NCBI GenBank assembly: GCA_001179505.1
Contig: CDMY01000623.1
Location: 1-38,782 of the forward strand
Length of the DNA: 38,782 nucleotides
Direction of reading: 5' to 3'
From: Vitrella brassicaformis
Lineage: Eukaryota; Sar; Vitrellaceae
A program made the translations under genes and the position numbers. Below, in pieces: positions 13,434 to 25,278 of this stretch; within the stretch, counting starts at the first letter, position 1; the number at the start of each line of letters is the position of its first letter. The notes beneath the pieces are model-generated. The model was not told the DNA's origin and ran no database searches. It saw nothing but the letters and a program-made list of their open reading frames with translations.

Positions 13434-16063
13434 TCAGTGACTGTCCGCCGCTCGCCGCTCGCCCATCAATCCACTTGTGTGCGTGTTGGGTGTCGTGTGG
13501 AGCGCTGCGTGCAGTGCCTCCCCGGTGTGGCATTTGGTGAGGAAGCTGTGCAGTGGCTCAGGGCAATATGCCCGCGACACACCGCCGTCGGCACGCTGCA
13601 CACAGACAGACACACAGAGGGACAGACAGGCGCCAAGCCAATCAATCGGTCAGCCAACCGATCAGCGCACGGACCTTCCAGATGTCGACAACGTAGTCGA
13701 CTCTGAGGATGTCGTCGCGCGTCAGCTTGCCCTCGTCATACATCACACGGCACCTGACAGACAGACAGACAGACAGACAGGTGGACCATCCCAGCGGCCC
13801 ACCCTCCATCCAGCCACTTACCTGTCGAGCAGCTCAACAATCAGCTCGCGGTGGCCCTCTGTCTCCACCCTAAGCGACAGATATACCCACACAAGCACAA
13901 AGCCGGCACAGCACACACAGCCGGCCACTTATGGGGTGGGATCTCCCACATGAGCGCCGCTGACGCACGCACCTGTCGAGTCTGAGTGTCGGCTGGCAAC
14001 AAAGGGCGGCCGTGTGCAGCAGAAAACTCGGCGCGAAGAATTCCAGCTTCCTAACGGATAGATGTGTCGTGGGTGTTGGGGGGGGGCTGTGAGTAGGTGC
14101 CCACCTGAGCATCTCCCGCGCCACGAGTCGGCTCAGCGCGGTGGCAAACCTCCGGCCTTTGCCGCACGGCAGCACCGCGTCCGGACACTCTGCGACCACG
14201 CACACAAAAGTGACCAAATGGACACTCAATCGTGCTTGCTGGAATGGCTGGGTGGCTGACCGTCTTCGTATCTGCGCCAATTGAGCCGGTGGAGTGCCGT
14301 CACAAAGGTGGACAGATTCCTGCACCAATCAGTCAATCAATGCATCCACGCAGCCACACGACAGACAGACAGCCAGACCGGCATGTGTGTCCGTTGATCT
14401 ATCGGTTCCATCGATGCCGACCTACCGGGCGTCGAGTGCAGCGATTCGGAAGAAGAGCATGTGGATGAAGGTCACAAACACGGGGGGCAGGGGGGGCAGC
14501 GGGGCAGCCGACCCACCGGCGGCAGGGGGTGGGGAACATGGCTGATGGCAGCACACACACACACACATATACACACAGACAGAGAGAGAGAGAGTGCACA
14601 CGTCATTTGTCTGTGGTCTTTCCGTACGTTGAGTTTCTGTATACGCGTCATCATTTCAAGAGTGGAGCACGCCACCGAGGGCGTGAACTCGCCGATGCGC
14701 TCGATGCACTTGCTGCACCCACAAGTGACAGGGGTCTGTCTGCCCACATCCGCCCACGCACCCACACACCCACGTGGTGAGGACATGGAGCATCCGGTCG
14801 AACAGGTCATCGGGAATGGGCGGCGCCGCCCCTCTCGTCCCCGGCCAACCTGTCGAGTTACGCAAACAGACACACAGACACACAGACACACAGACAGACA
14901 GACAGACAGACGGAATCCCTGCTATCGTGTGAGCGGATGGGTCAGTTAGGTACTCACCTCCGCCCGCCATGGCGGCCATGACGGCCGTGTCGACCAGGCC
15001 CAGGTAGTTCAGCTCGTCTGATCGCTTCAGCAACGCCTGATCACACACAAAGGGACCGCTGCGTGTGTGTGTCTGTGGATGGATGGATGGATGGATGGGT
15101 ACGTGTTGGGGAGGTGGCTGGCTACCTCGACTAGTGCGGGAACTGGTCCGAAGTGCTGCAGGCGAAGGAAACCGTCGGCCACCCACGTCAGGCAGTGGGA
15201 CGGGACCGTGCCTTCGATGTCAGCCACACCACACCACACCACACCACACACAGATGTGCAGGCGCGTCTGTGGTTACGCTCACCGCCGTCGATTGGTTTG
15301 CTGCTGCCGTCGTTATCGCCCTCGTCCCACTCGTCGCTCATGCAGCCTCCCCTGCACATAAACACACACACACATCTGATGTCTCAGTGCTCATCCATCC
15401 ATCCATCCACCCACCTGTTGACAAAGTGGATGTCCTGCTGTTCATCCTGTTGCTGCTGTAGTGGCTGTTGTCGTTGCGTTGGCTTGCCCCGTTTGGGCTC
15501 CACCAGCAGCGGGGGCACCAGGGTGCGGTCGAAGTGCTCCAACAGCTGTTGGCATCAGTCAATCCGTGCATCCACACGCACGCAGAGTGCGCCGTCGTCA
15601 GTGAGTGACTCCACCCACCACCCCTTGTCCCACCCACCTCAGGCCCAGGTCTGCACCCCAGGTTGGCCAGGCTCCTCACCAGCTGCACGCACATTCGCAC
15701 ACCCATTCACCGATTTATATATTCGCCCGGTCGCTCACCAGGCACTGCAGGTCGAACGGCAGTCTGTCCATCAAGGTCTCCAAGCGAGGCAGCAGCGCGT
15801 TTATCAGCGGCTCGTGACGGTACTTGGCCCGCGCAAAAGCCTACGCACACACAACACACCAGCACACAGAATGGATGGATGGACGAGTGACTGACTGCTG
15901 TTGGTGTGTGGATGCGGTTGGTACGTGCAGGATGAAGACACAGCCCTTTGGGTCGAGGTAGTGGGAGGTCTTGGTGATGGTCTCGGCTATCGACCGAAAC
16001 AAAGGCTCGTACCGGTACTCGTATATCACCCTGTTGGTGCAGTCGGATCACAGCACACACCCT

Positions 16064-16094
<31 letters not shown>

Positions 16095-17075
16095 GCATGT
16101 GGGCGCTGTGAGTTTGTCGTTTGGTGTCCCTGACTGACGCGAAGTCTTCGATGATGAGTTTGATGACGTTGAGCTGCAGGTGCGAGTGCCGCTTGGTCAG
16201 CGTGTCGGCTATGGTGAAGAACCACGGGCGGTGAACCAGCTCCTGCACACACACACACACACACACAAAATCACAATCACAATCAGGCGCAGGCAGGTCC
16301 ATGGCGCGTGCGCGCGTGTGTGTGTGTGTGTGTGTCTGTGTGTGTGCTTGCCTGTTTGTGGACCATTGATCTGAGGAATCGGTGCAGCTGCATACCGCCA
16401 AGACTCTCCCATTCCTGCCCACGGGCGTCACACGCAGGTCACACATACGTGTGTGACCTGACTGACTGGTGGGCCGACCTTCATTGTCTTGTCAAACAGT
16501 GTCGGGAGCAGCTCGTCGCCCCCCCCAAAGTCACTCTTGGTGATAAAGTAAGCGATCTCAGCTGACACACACACACACACACACACTCACTCACTCACAG
16601 GCTGGCTGGCCGAGTGACTGACTGACAGGCGCTTGCCTGCATGGCTGGCCGACAGCTGATCGACATTCCTCGCGGCCTCGCGCAGCAGGCGCGTCCACCT
16701 GCCGATTGTCGCACCCACCTGACAGCAAGCATCCAAGCAACCCACACACATCCATCCATCCATCCACAGACAGTCAGACAGACAGACAGAGATGGACTTA
16801 CGCGCATCGTGTGTGCACGTCTGACTGACTAACCTGTGCCCTCCGGTGGTGCCACTCAAAGTCGCTCACGAGCGTCGCCAGTGAGCCGTTCGACGAAAGG
16901 GCCGCACGGTCCCTCACAAACCTGTAGGCCGAAGCAGCGTCATGATGCACTCACTGCACCGCAGCTCAATGAATGAATCACCCACCCACCTGTCCTGGTC
17001 ATGCGTGGCGAATGCCCGCCTCGCCATCCGTCCCGTCGGCAGCTGCATCCGCCGACGGGCGTGCAACGTCGCCAT
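13434..17075 (-). CDS. Helical-repeat protein with mitochondrial-type N-terminus
   Basis: Twenty-two exons in phase give about 636 aa: 16990-17075, 16834-16921, 16637-16718, 16479-16561, 16352-16414, 16139-16242, 15925-16030, 15739-15840, 15638-15682, 15415-15545, 15284-15351, 15126-15211, 14958-15036, 14774-14849, 14628-14712, 14426-14541, 14261-14319, 14105-14189, 13973-14050, 13822-13869, 13675-13753, 13434-13595. The N-terminus (MATLHARRRMQLPTGRMARR) is basic with no acidic residue, like a mitochondrial presequence. The rest is mostly amphipathic helix pairs, for example HAFARAKYRHEPLINALLPR, with a Gln-rich and an acidic linker in the middle. This recalls the FAST/RAP or octotricopeptide-like organellar RNA-binding families of alveolates, but I see no RAP domain and the link is inference. 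The last exon is uncertain: reading through the final donor gives a slightly different, shorter end. Two introns start with GC (16635-16636, 16350-16351). Confidence 0.68.
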
Positions 17076-17641
17076 CGCCGTTGCAGATCTGCTCGGATCA
17101 GACCATGTCAATCATCACGCTGCATGGCAGGTGCTCAGATCTGCCTATGAGATCCATCGAGTCGTCAGGAGCACGGCTCTTGCGGACGTCCGACCTTGCT
17201 CTCGAACGGGCCGAGGCCTTGGCTACGTGCTCGCAGCCGATGCGTCTCGTGGATCGCGCCTCTACCTTCACAGCTTGCTTTCTCGCCGCATCGCTGCTGG
17301 ACAGCACTGTCATGGGCCTGAGCGTTGTCCTCCACCACGCCTGAATCGCCTGTCTGCCTTCGTAGTATGCAGCTGTGTGGACACTGGGAATTCATACTGT
17401 TGATGTGCTGCTGTTGTGGTGCATATGGTGTGGTGTGGCAGGTTCTCTTTCTCCTACTCCTCTGTCGCGTTGCAATCTGTCGAGGCGGGTGCGGGGACTT
17501 GCAAGATCTGGTTTGCTGATCGCTGTGGGTGCATGCGATACATTGTCAGTCACCGTGTTGTTTGCTGTTGCTGTCAGCATCTCGCTGGATGACCGGAACG
17601 TCCTGTCTTGAAGCTTGAAGCCTTAAAGACTTGTTGGCGTG
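17076..17641. promoter_or_regulatory. Divergent intergenic region
   Basis: This 566-base stretch separates the minus-strand helical-protein start (17075) from the plus-strand hydrolase start (17642). It is nearly free of the CA/TG repeats seen elsewhere. It should hold both promoters. No core promoter element is clear, and no reading frame in it has support. Confidence 0.35.
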
Positions 17642-19192
17642 ATGGCGCAGCCCAGTCGCGAGCCTTCAACATCGTGGATAAGCTGGCTCCTGGGGTGCTT
17701 CTTTGATACTCTCGCTGGGCTACTCATGAGGTCAGCGCACACACACCGTCGTTCGTGCGAAAATGACTCATCCAGTCAGCAAGCCCCTCTTGCCTTTTGC
17801 CCGCTTTGCCGTGGTCAGGCTCCTGCTGGGAAAAGATCATCGCTTCTTTGCCGACGGCTATGGAGATCTAGCGCGGTGTGAGGAGCTGGAGGGCATGGTG
17901 GACAAGGGCATTGATGTGGCCTTCCCTGACATCCACCACATGGAGTGGGAGGATGACACACATGGGTTGGAGCAGCAGGGGGAGGTCTCTGTCCGCAACG
18001 CCTCCTTTGCGAGTCCCTGCGGGGCCTTTACTTGTGAGGAGAGCAAGACCGCCTATGTGCAGGTGGTGGCGCCGGCAGGGGGCAGGCACGTCAGAGGCGT
18101 GGTCAGGACGAAACTCGTGTGTATCGCTCATCCAGACTCTCTGTCTGTCTGTGTGTGATTCCACGTGGATCAGGTGATCCACCTGCCGCAGACAGGTGAC
18201 ATGGGCTACGGCTTTCGCAGGAAGACGCTGGGGATCCCTCTCGCGCTGGAAGGCTATGCGTCGATCATCCTTGTCGGGCCCTACTATGGCAAACGGAAGC
18301 CGAGGTCGCAGAGGAGACATTATGTGCGCAATGTGGCCGAGTACCTCATTTCTGCATCGGTGGGATGGAGGAGCGAGACAGGGGGGGGGCGAAGGGGAGA
18401 GAGAAGACGTGTCTGCCATTGGCGCAGGGGTCTATGTGTCTGTATGTCTGAATTGTATGTGTAAAAGACGACCTTTACAGAGGCGGCCAAGTTGGTCAAG
18501 TGGGCGCAGCAGGAGTGGCCCGACACACACGTGTGCCTCTCGGGCATCAGCTACGGAGGCGCCATGGTCAGCACACCACAGCAAAGAATGGATGGATGGA
18601 TGGATGGACCTGTGTGTGCCATGCGATGGATGGATCGACTCAGGCGGCGTGTGCGGCGTCTATCCTTCCCGCATCTGTTGCGGCCGGGGGCGTGGCTGTC
18701 GCTCCCTGCGTGAGCAGCTCTTCCCCGAAGGCCATCGTTGGGGGCCTGCTCGTGAGCCAGATCGATTGGCAGACGCTCATGGAGGAGAAGAGCCACACCA
18801 GACAGCAGGTGGGCCGTCCGTCCTCTCGAACACTCGCGGTCGTGTGTTGACGGTAAAGTGCATGGCTGCACATCGATCGATGCATGGTGCAGGCCTACGA
18901 CCACCTGAGCGAGATACTGGCCGCCCGTGACCTGCGTGAGCTCATCCACCACACCCACACCAACGCTCACGTGCACGTGCAGGGCCTCAAGTGCGTGGTG
19001 ACGACGGCCTCCCACGACAGGTTTGTGGTCCGTAGTGACGGCCTGGCGCTCATCAAGGAGCTCGTTCGCATGTGCGGCACAGTGGAGGAGGTGTGGCTGG
19101 AGGGGGGCCACGTGAGCTCGATTGCAAGGTGCACGCGGGTCTTCGTGCCGTCGATTAGGAGGGCGTTCCAGCTCATGGACGGCAAAACATGA
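17642..19192 (+). CDS. ABHD18-like alpha/beta hydrolase (DUF2048 family)
   Basis: Six exons give 391 aa: 17642-17730, 17780-18116, 18174-18359, 18468-18566, 18644-18808, 18893-19192, phases consistent. The family signature is clear: PYYGKRKPRSQRR (compare NPYYGCRKP in ABHD18), the nucleophile elbow GISYGG with Ser232, an Asp in the HDRFV motif (Asp334) and a His in WLEGGHVSS (His365), so the catalytic triad looks complete. ABHD18 proteins are lipid-related serine hydrolases; the substrate here cannot be read from sequence. The start was chosen because a 49-base intron (17731-17779) joins it in phase to the conserved part. Starting at ATG 17763 instead would give a shorter N-terminus (MTHPVSKPLL). 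The N-terminal segment SWLLGCFFDTLAGLLM is hydrophobic and may anchor the protein to a membrane. Confidence 0.88.
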
Positions 19193-20017
19193 CTGACCGA
19201 CCGAGAGCTCGAGGGAGGGGGGGGGGGGNNNNNNNNNNNNNNNNNNNNNNNNNNNNNNNNNNNNNNNNNNNNNNNNNNNNNNNNNNNNNNNNNNNNNNNN
19301 NNNNNNNNNNNNNNNNNNNNNNNNNNNNNNNNNNNNNNNNNNNNNNNNNNNNNNNNNNNNNNNNNNNNNNNNNNNNNNNNNNNNNNNNNNNNNNNNNNNN
19401 NNNNNNNNNNNNNNNNNNNNNNNNNNNNNNNNNNNNNNNNNNNNNNNNNNNNNNNNNNNNNNNNNNNNNNNNNNNNNNNNNNNNNNNNNNNNNNNNNNNN
19501 NNNNNNNNNNNNNNNNNNNNNNNNNNNNGGGGGGGGGGGGGGGGGGGGGGGGAGTTTTCTAGGTGGCATGAGTGGTTTGTATACGGGCCTTTTATCTGGC
19601 CTGTAGACTGTTTGGGTGCATCCAGGACTTCAGATCTTGGATGAGACTTTTTCCGGCTTCTTCTCTATTGGCCGACGCCTGTCATTATGTAGTCGGCCAG
19701 CCACCTGTCTGTCTGTCTGTCTGTGGGACTCAACGCATCGTTCGCCTATGTAATCCCTTTGCCCACGTGTCTATCGCTCGCCGACACACAAGACACATAC
19801 ACACATAGCTAGTAGACACCAACCAGGCACACGGCGCACACAGCACACACACATAGCTGCATGCACCACGGCCTCCCGTCCCCCACGCAAAGAAAGGGGT
19901 GTGGGCGCACCACCCAGGAGCGGCACACACAACGAGCATCCGAATGATGTGATGCATCCGATTGATGCACACCTGAACCGAAAAATCACTCGCCCGTGAC
20001 ACATTAACACACCAACA
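19193..20017. other. Convergent intergenic stretch with assembly gap
   Basis: This lies between the 3' ends of the hydrolase (plus) and the carboxypeptidase (minus). It contains 300 unknown bases (19229-19528), so nothing can be said about that part. The readable remainder (19553-20017) shows no gene. Confidence 0.6.
19217..19552. repeat. Poly-G tract interrupted by a 300-N assembly gap
   Basis: The readable sequence enters the gap through a run of 12 G (19217-19228) and leaves it through about 24 G (19529-19552). The Ns number exactly 300, which looks like a placeholder. A long G homopolymer, or a G-rich repeat unreadable to the sequencer, probably caused the break, so the true length is unknown. 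Confidence 0.85.
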
Positions 20018-20632
20018 CTACTGCACATAGACGGGCTCACACGGGGTGGTCCTAGCGACGCGGTACTCCTCCTCTGTGGCCTTGCCCAGCTCGTATCTCA
20101 AATACTCGCTCAGCATCAGCATCAGCAGCGACACCTCGGGCGACGACATGGGGACCATGTGAGACGCGTTGTACAGCCGCAGGTACGACAGGCGGCCGAC
20201 CGACTTGTACGCACCACCAGCGCTGCGGCCGTGGACCTTCCAATCGCACAACTGCAATCCAGCCATCCATCCATCCATCCACAGACGCACACACACAGAT
20301 ACACACACACGCACAGAGAGAGACAGAGAGAGAGAGTGAGAGAGGGAAGATGTGTGTGTGTGAGTGTCTTACCGGTCTGTGTCTGAAGTCGTCGGCACGC
20401 TCCCACGTGAGCAGGTTGACCCAGTCGAGGCCGCCCTTCCAATTGCACATGAAGTCCTGATCGCCATAGTAGAACAAGGCAGACTTCCCAGCAGACACTA
20501 CAAACGACGCGGCTGCCAGCGAGCTGCTGATGGAATCGTTGAGCAAACTCCTCTGCAGCTGCACTCACGCACAAAGAGAGAGCGAGAGAGAGGGAGGGAG
20601 GGAGAGAGGGAGGGAGATGGGATGGTGGCCCT

Positions 20633-20673
<41 letters not shown>

Positions 20674-22487
20674 GCTGTGACTGACCCATCGGTCGCAGAA
20701 GGGCCAGGGCGCACGACCTCTAATCGACACGAGAACACCATCCTCACCGCCATCTATCTCACTCCGATCATCGAAGACCCCATCGACACACAGAGCGCTC
20801 CGCACCTCATCCCGTTCGAAAAACCTCTCAATGCCGCCCATCTCGTGGCAGTACGGCGGTGGCTGCAACACACACACACACACACACACACGCCATGTGC
20901 ACAGATTGTGTCGTGTCTGTCTGTGGCTGGCTTACGGAGCATTTCTGTCTGATGTCGTAGGGGCTTGTGTCGCCGAGGAGCCGCAGGGCGGTCTGGTAGC
21001 AAGCAGCGTCCACCCCTTCCCACCGGCCGCTTCGCAGCGCTGCGTCGCACTCATTCGCGAAGACTGCATCAGTGCGGACCACACACACACAGGTTGACCA
21101 ACTGAGGATCTGTCTGTCTGTCTGTCTGATGCCCACTTCGTTTGGCCTCTTGGTATGTCGCTGCGTCGATCATGCGGTTGGCCCAGGCGTACTCGGCAAA
21201 TGACGGGAACTGTGTGTGGGGGTCCACCCACCCGTTGCCGATCGCAATACCTGAACGAATGGACGGTCAGATGGGTGGCTGGATGAATGACGCAGAAACG
21301 GTGCCAGCTAGGTGTGTGGGTGTGGAACCTACCGTGGAGGCGCAGCCCCTTGATGGGGTGCTGGATGAGGTATTTGGCCATGTGGGGAATGTAGTGGCCC
21401 GAATACGACTCACCCATCATGATAAATGGCCTGTTCGTTGGAACCCACACACACACCCAGGGGAACGAACACACGTGTGTGTGTGTGTTTGTGTGTGACG
21501 TGTTTGTGTCTGGGGACGGACGTACCTGTCAATGTGCTCTGGCCATTCTGCCAGAAAGCCGCTCAAGAAGTGCCACATGTCTGCATGGGAGGGAGAGAGG
21601 GAGGGAGGGAGAGAGAGAGAGAGAGAGAGGGAGGGAGACAGAGAACCATCCCATCCACGAGTGCACATTTCCTCCTGCGCGTCCAACAGGCACGTCCACT
21701 CACTCCCTCACTCACGCACCCTCAGCGATCTCTCGTTGGGTGGTCACATGAGGTTGGTCCGTCCGCGAGAAGCCCACCCCCAGTGGCTGGTCCACATACA
21801 ACATGTGGGCCACGCGAGACCTGATCAACCAACCAACCAACCAACCCCACTCACAGACAGCCGCATTTTGGCTTGGTTTACGCACCACGAGTACTCATTC
21901 TGGGCCAGTGTGCCGTTGGGCAGCAGCGTGAACGGCCCATTCTCGGCGATCCACGCAAGCTCTGATGAGCAGCCGGGACCTGACCACCCAAGCAATCAGT
22001 CAACCAGCCACACCCAGGCCCACACCGTACACACGTCTGTCTGTCGACACGTAGACATACATAGAGGGCGGTGCGTGCGTGTGTGTAGCATACATACCCT
22101 GTAGGCCCATGTGTGGGAGATCACCGCCTGTGAGCCACATGATGAGGGGAAGGGGATCGTTGTCGTTGTCGGGGTCGTTGCTCTTACTCGGAAACATGAC
22201 GTAGAACATGGTGCTGCGGCTGCTTCTCTTGTCGCGCACAGGAATGTGCCCTGCATCAATCCCTCCATCCATTCACCCACCCATTGTCAATGCAATGTGT
22301 GCATACCTGAGTACATGGTCTCGTTGAAGAAGATGCCGCTCGAGTTGACTCGCTGCCGCCGCGGCAGCACAATGTGTATTCCGTGGGGTCTCTGCCGCCA
22401 TCCCCACCACGAGAGGCACTCATCCACTCGTGCTCCCCAGATGAGCAGCGCCCTCAAGCAGCACCAGAGGAAGCCAAACACATTCAT
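20018..22487 (-). CDS. Serine carboxypeptidase (peptidase family S10)
   Basis: This protease removes C-terminal residues from peptides, usually in vacuoles or lysosomes or outside the cell. Eleven exons, minus strand, 497 aa: 22307-22487, 22125-22250, 21886-21979, 21720-21820, 21526-21580, 21333-21430, 21137-21250, 20936-21063, 20686-20862, 20373-20558, 20018-20251. S10 hallmarks in order: WLTGGPGCSSELAWIAENGPF (split by an intron; the family usually has NGGPGCSS), GESYSGHYIP with catalytic Ser194, YYGDQDFMCNW with Asp393, and NASHMVP with His451. The triad is complete. The start MNVFGFLWCCLRALLIW is hydrophobic and fits a signal peptide. It was chosen as the only ATG in frame with exon 1; upstream open sequence has no other ATG. 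The gene is divergent from the DUF1995 gene across 256 bases. Confidence 0.93.
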
Positions 22488-22743
22488 CACCAAGCAGATC
22501 TGGTGCTGTGTCAATGCACCCGCACAGGCAAGCACTGCTGCCTCTGCTGCGGGGCTCTTTAAGAGAGCCAACAGGGAGCGGTTTCACGGAATTGCTATGC
22601 GAGCTCTGAATGACTGAGAGGAGGGAAGGGGATCTTTGGAAGAGCGTATGACGGAGAGCAGCAGATAAGACCTCGATCTCCTTCATACGGCCTTGATTCT
22701 CTCTCATCATCGCATCTCAGCCAGCCTGCCAGTCAGTCAGTCA
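22488..22743. promoter_or_regulatory. Divergent promoter region, carboxypeptidase and DUF1995 genes
   Basis: These 256 bases separate the two predicted start codons, so both promoters should lie here. The frame antisense to it stays open upstream of the carboxypeptidase start but has no further ATG in that frame. No core element is evident. Confidence 0.35.
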
Positions 22744-23109
22744 ATGGATCCCTCCCGCTACCCTTCCAGACGGCCGCCTTGCCTGCCGTCGCTATCACTG
22801 GTGCTGCTGGGCCTGCTGGCGTCCCTCCTGCACCTCCCACACCCGTGTTGGGGCTTGCGTGAGGCGGCGGCATTCCTGCCATCAGCTGTATGGCCTTCAC
22901 TGAGCCACCAAGGGGCGCATAGAAGGTAAGGCCCACGCCAGATCCATCAATCACCACCCATGACATTGGCTGATGTCATTCAGGCTTGCTGTTCGTCGGC
23001 CGGGAGTGATGGCTGCCACTGCAGCTGAGACCGCCAGCACTGCCACAGAGACAGCTGACCCGGACTTCTTCATGGCATCAGGTGCGTTCGTGCATGTGGG
23101 CTGCCCTCC

Positions 23110-23142
<33 letters not shown>

Positions 23143-23542
23143 CCTGTGTGGCTTCACTCATGTGTCTGTCTGTCTTGTGGGTATGGTGTGTGTGTGTGGA
23201 TGTGATGTGCAATGAATATGTGTAGATCTGCCGGAGAGTCTGGACGACGGCGTGGCGATTGCCGTCAACTCGACGCTGATGATGCTCAACGAGGCGGGCG
23301 ACACCAACCGGATACGCATCGAATTCGACCCCACGGCAGGTAAGGAAGGGCGGTTGTGTGTGTACCACACACCCATCGCATCCATCCTTTCGTCCACTCA
23401 CTCGTGTGTGGGTGTCGCCCGCCATCGTGTGTGTGCAGATGCGATGAAGGAGTTCCACTCCCTCAAGCAGTCACAAGAGTTCGTCCTCAACTGTGAGTGT
23501 GTAACAACGAGATTCATGACATTGACGATGGATGCGCATCGG

Positions 23543-23579
<37 letters not shown>

Positions 23580-25052
23580 TGTATACGTCAGATCTACGTC
23601 GGATCGCCCTGCATTTGCTGCCCGAGAAGGAGGGCGAGAAGGAGGGCACGGTCGGCGACAGGAACATGCTCATTCATGTTCTTCTACACCAGGTGTGTGT
23701 GTGTATTGTGTGTGTGTGTGTGCAGGTGCGTGTGTTCCTTCCCGACCATGGCTGGGCCGCCCTCATGAGAAGAGATTGGCGGGTCAGTCAGTCAGCAGCA
23801 CAAACAGGCATTATGATGATTGCTATGTGCCCCGTACGGTGCCTTCCTTGTGTGTGGTGTGTGGTGTCAATCTGACAGATTGACACCCCCGAGTCACTGA
23901 TGCCGTCGTGTGTCAAAATCGCTGCTCTCACGGGGTGAGCGAACTCCCGTGATGCCCTCCCTCCCTCATGGATGCGCCGATGTGTGTGTGTGGTGTGCAG
24001 TGACAAGCCGGACTACAGCACCGACCGTGCGATAGTGCTGCTGAGCCCTGAGCTCACTGACCCCATGCAACAGCTGTGGGAAGAGGTCAGTGAGCTGCCC
24101 TCACGCACACACAACCACACACGCACACACACACATCACTGACAACAGATGCATGGGACGAATGGGCCGGGCCATGTTGGTATGTGTGTGGTCGTTCGTT
24201 CGTTCAGCTCAAGGAGCACCCCGACTTGCCCGTCATCCTCGTCAACCCGGGATATGACAACAGGTAGGTGTGTACTTACCTGATCGACCTGACTGACGGT
24301 GTGGGTGCACCAACAATCCACTGATCCAACGAATGGGACGAATCTGACGGAATCTTACGGCGTGCCTGTGGTGTTTCTGTCAATATGAATGACATACATC
24401 AGGCCTGCACTGCACTACCAGGCCCTCGCGCGCAACCTCAGAGATGAACTCACAACGGTCTGGGGAGGGACGGACGGAGGGGCGCACACACAGAGAGAGA
24501 GAGAGAGGGGCACATATATGTAGTGAGGTGTGTGTGTGTGTGTGCGGTGGTGCGACACAGGAGACTGAGACGGTGTGGTATCTGCGTGTATACTCGTGGG
24601 GCTGTGTGGCGCGATTCTGGCCTCTCAGATACAGCGTCTGGCTGCAGGTAGGCAGGGGACCTACCTACCTGGGTGTGCAGGAAGTTGTTGTGTGACACGA
24701 TCGCAAGCATCCTCCTTCCCTCCCTACCCCTGTGTGTGTGTGTGTGTTTAGGATCCCCGATACCAATCACAGGGGGGATACAGACTCGTGCAGGTGAGGG
24801 AGCCCATACACTACACCCCCACAGACAGACAGACAGACAGACGCACGCGCCATCCAACGTGTGTGGTGTTTTCCTGCCTGGTTACCATGCCATAATTACT
24901 GTGTGTGTGTGCAGACGTATGCCAGTCGTCCTACGCGCAACATGGTCTTGAAGGCGGTCGACAACGCCATCAACGAAATGACTCCACAGAAGGAGGAAGG
25001 GTCAGATCTACACGCAGCCAACACAATACAGCTGCTTTGGTTGCTTGGTGGA

Positions 25053-25083
<31 letters not shown>

Positions 25084-25278
25084 TTGTGTTTGTTCAGTGC
25101 CAATCCGCTCAAGGCCATGGCGAGTGGTGTGTCCAACATCCTCAGCACCATGGGCAAAATCACTGGTACGCTCGAACGAGCGAATGAATGAATGAATGAG
25201 TGGTCGCACGTCGGTCGCCATGCATGGTGTGCTTAATGTGTGTTTCCTGTGCTGTGGGGTGTGTGTGCAGAGGTCTAG
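22744..25278 (+). CDS. Plastid-targeted DUF1995 domain protein
   Basis: Fifteen exons, 382 aa: 22744-22925, 22984-23081, 23226-23339, 23439-23492, 23592-23692, 23726-23782, 23879-23934, 24001-24085, 24208-24263, 24403-24457, 24561-24647, 24752-24793, 24915-25000, 25098-25165, 25271-25278. The leader has a hydrophobic core (about 15-31), then AAAFLP (41-46) and a basic, Ala/Thr/Ser-rich stretch with few acidic residues at first. This is the bipartite signal-plus-transit layout of proteins sent to complex red plastids, where a Phe follows the signal cleavage site. From about residue 94 (DLPESLDDGVAIAV) it follows the DUF1995 pattern of plastid proteins of unknown biochemical role, including AIVLLSPELTDP and VILVNPGYDNRPALHYQALA. 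The last coding exon is only 8 nt and supplies the final Glu-Val and the TAG stop. Exons 8-15 are duplicated downstream. Confidence 0.85.

Noticed and set aside
14770-14773. Exon 14 of the helical-repeat gene ending at 14770
   Set aside because: That donor gives a frame that stops in the next exon. The donor four bases earlier in the transcript (exon end 14774) keeps the frame open.
20122-20889. A 255-codon minus-strand frame overlapping the carboxypeptidase
   Set aside because: It reads through an intron with CA repeats. Only the part matching exon 9 (20686-20862) belongs to the protein; the rest is out of frame with the catalytic motifs.
22091-22124. A longer carboxypeptidase exon 2 extending to 22098
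   Set aside because: It inserts about nine residues (starting DLPHMGLQ) into the conserved GGPGCSS motif. The earlier donor at 22124 gives a perfect family match in the same phase.
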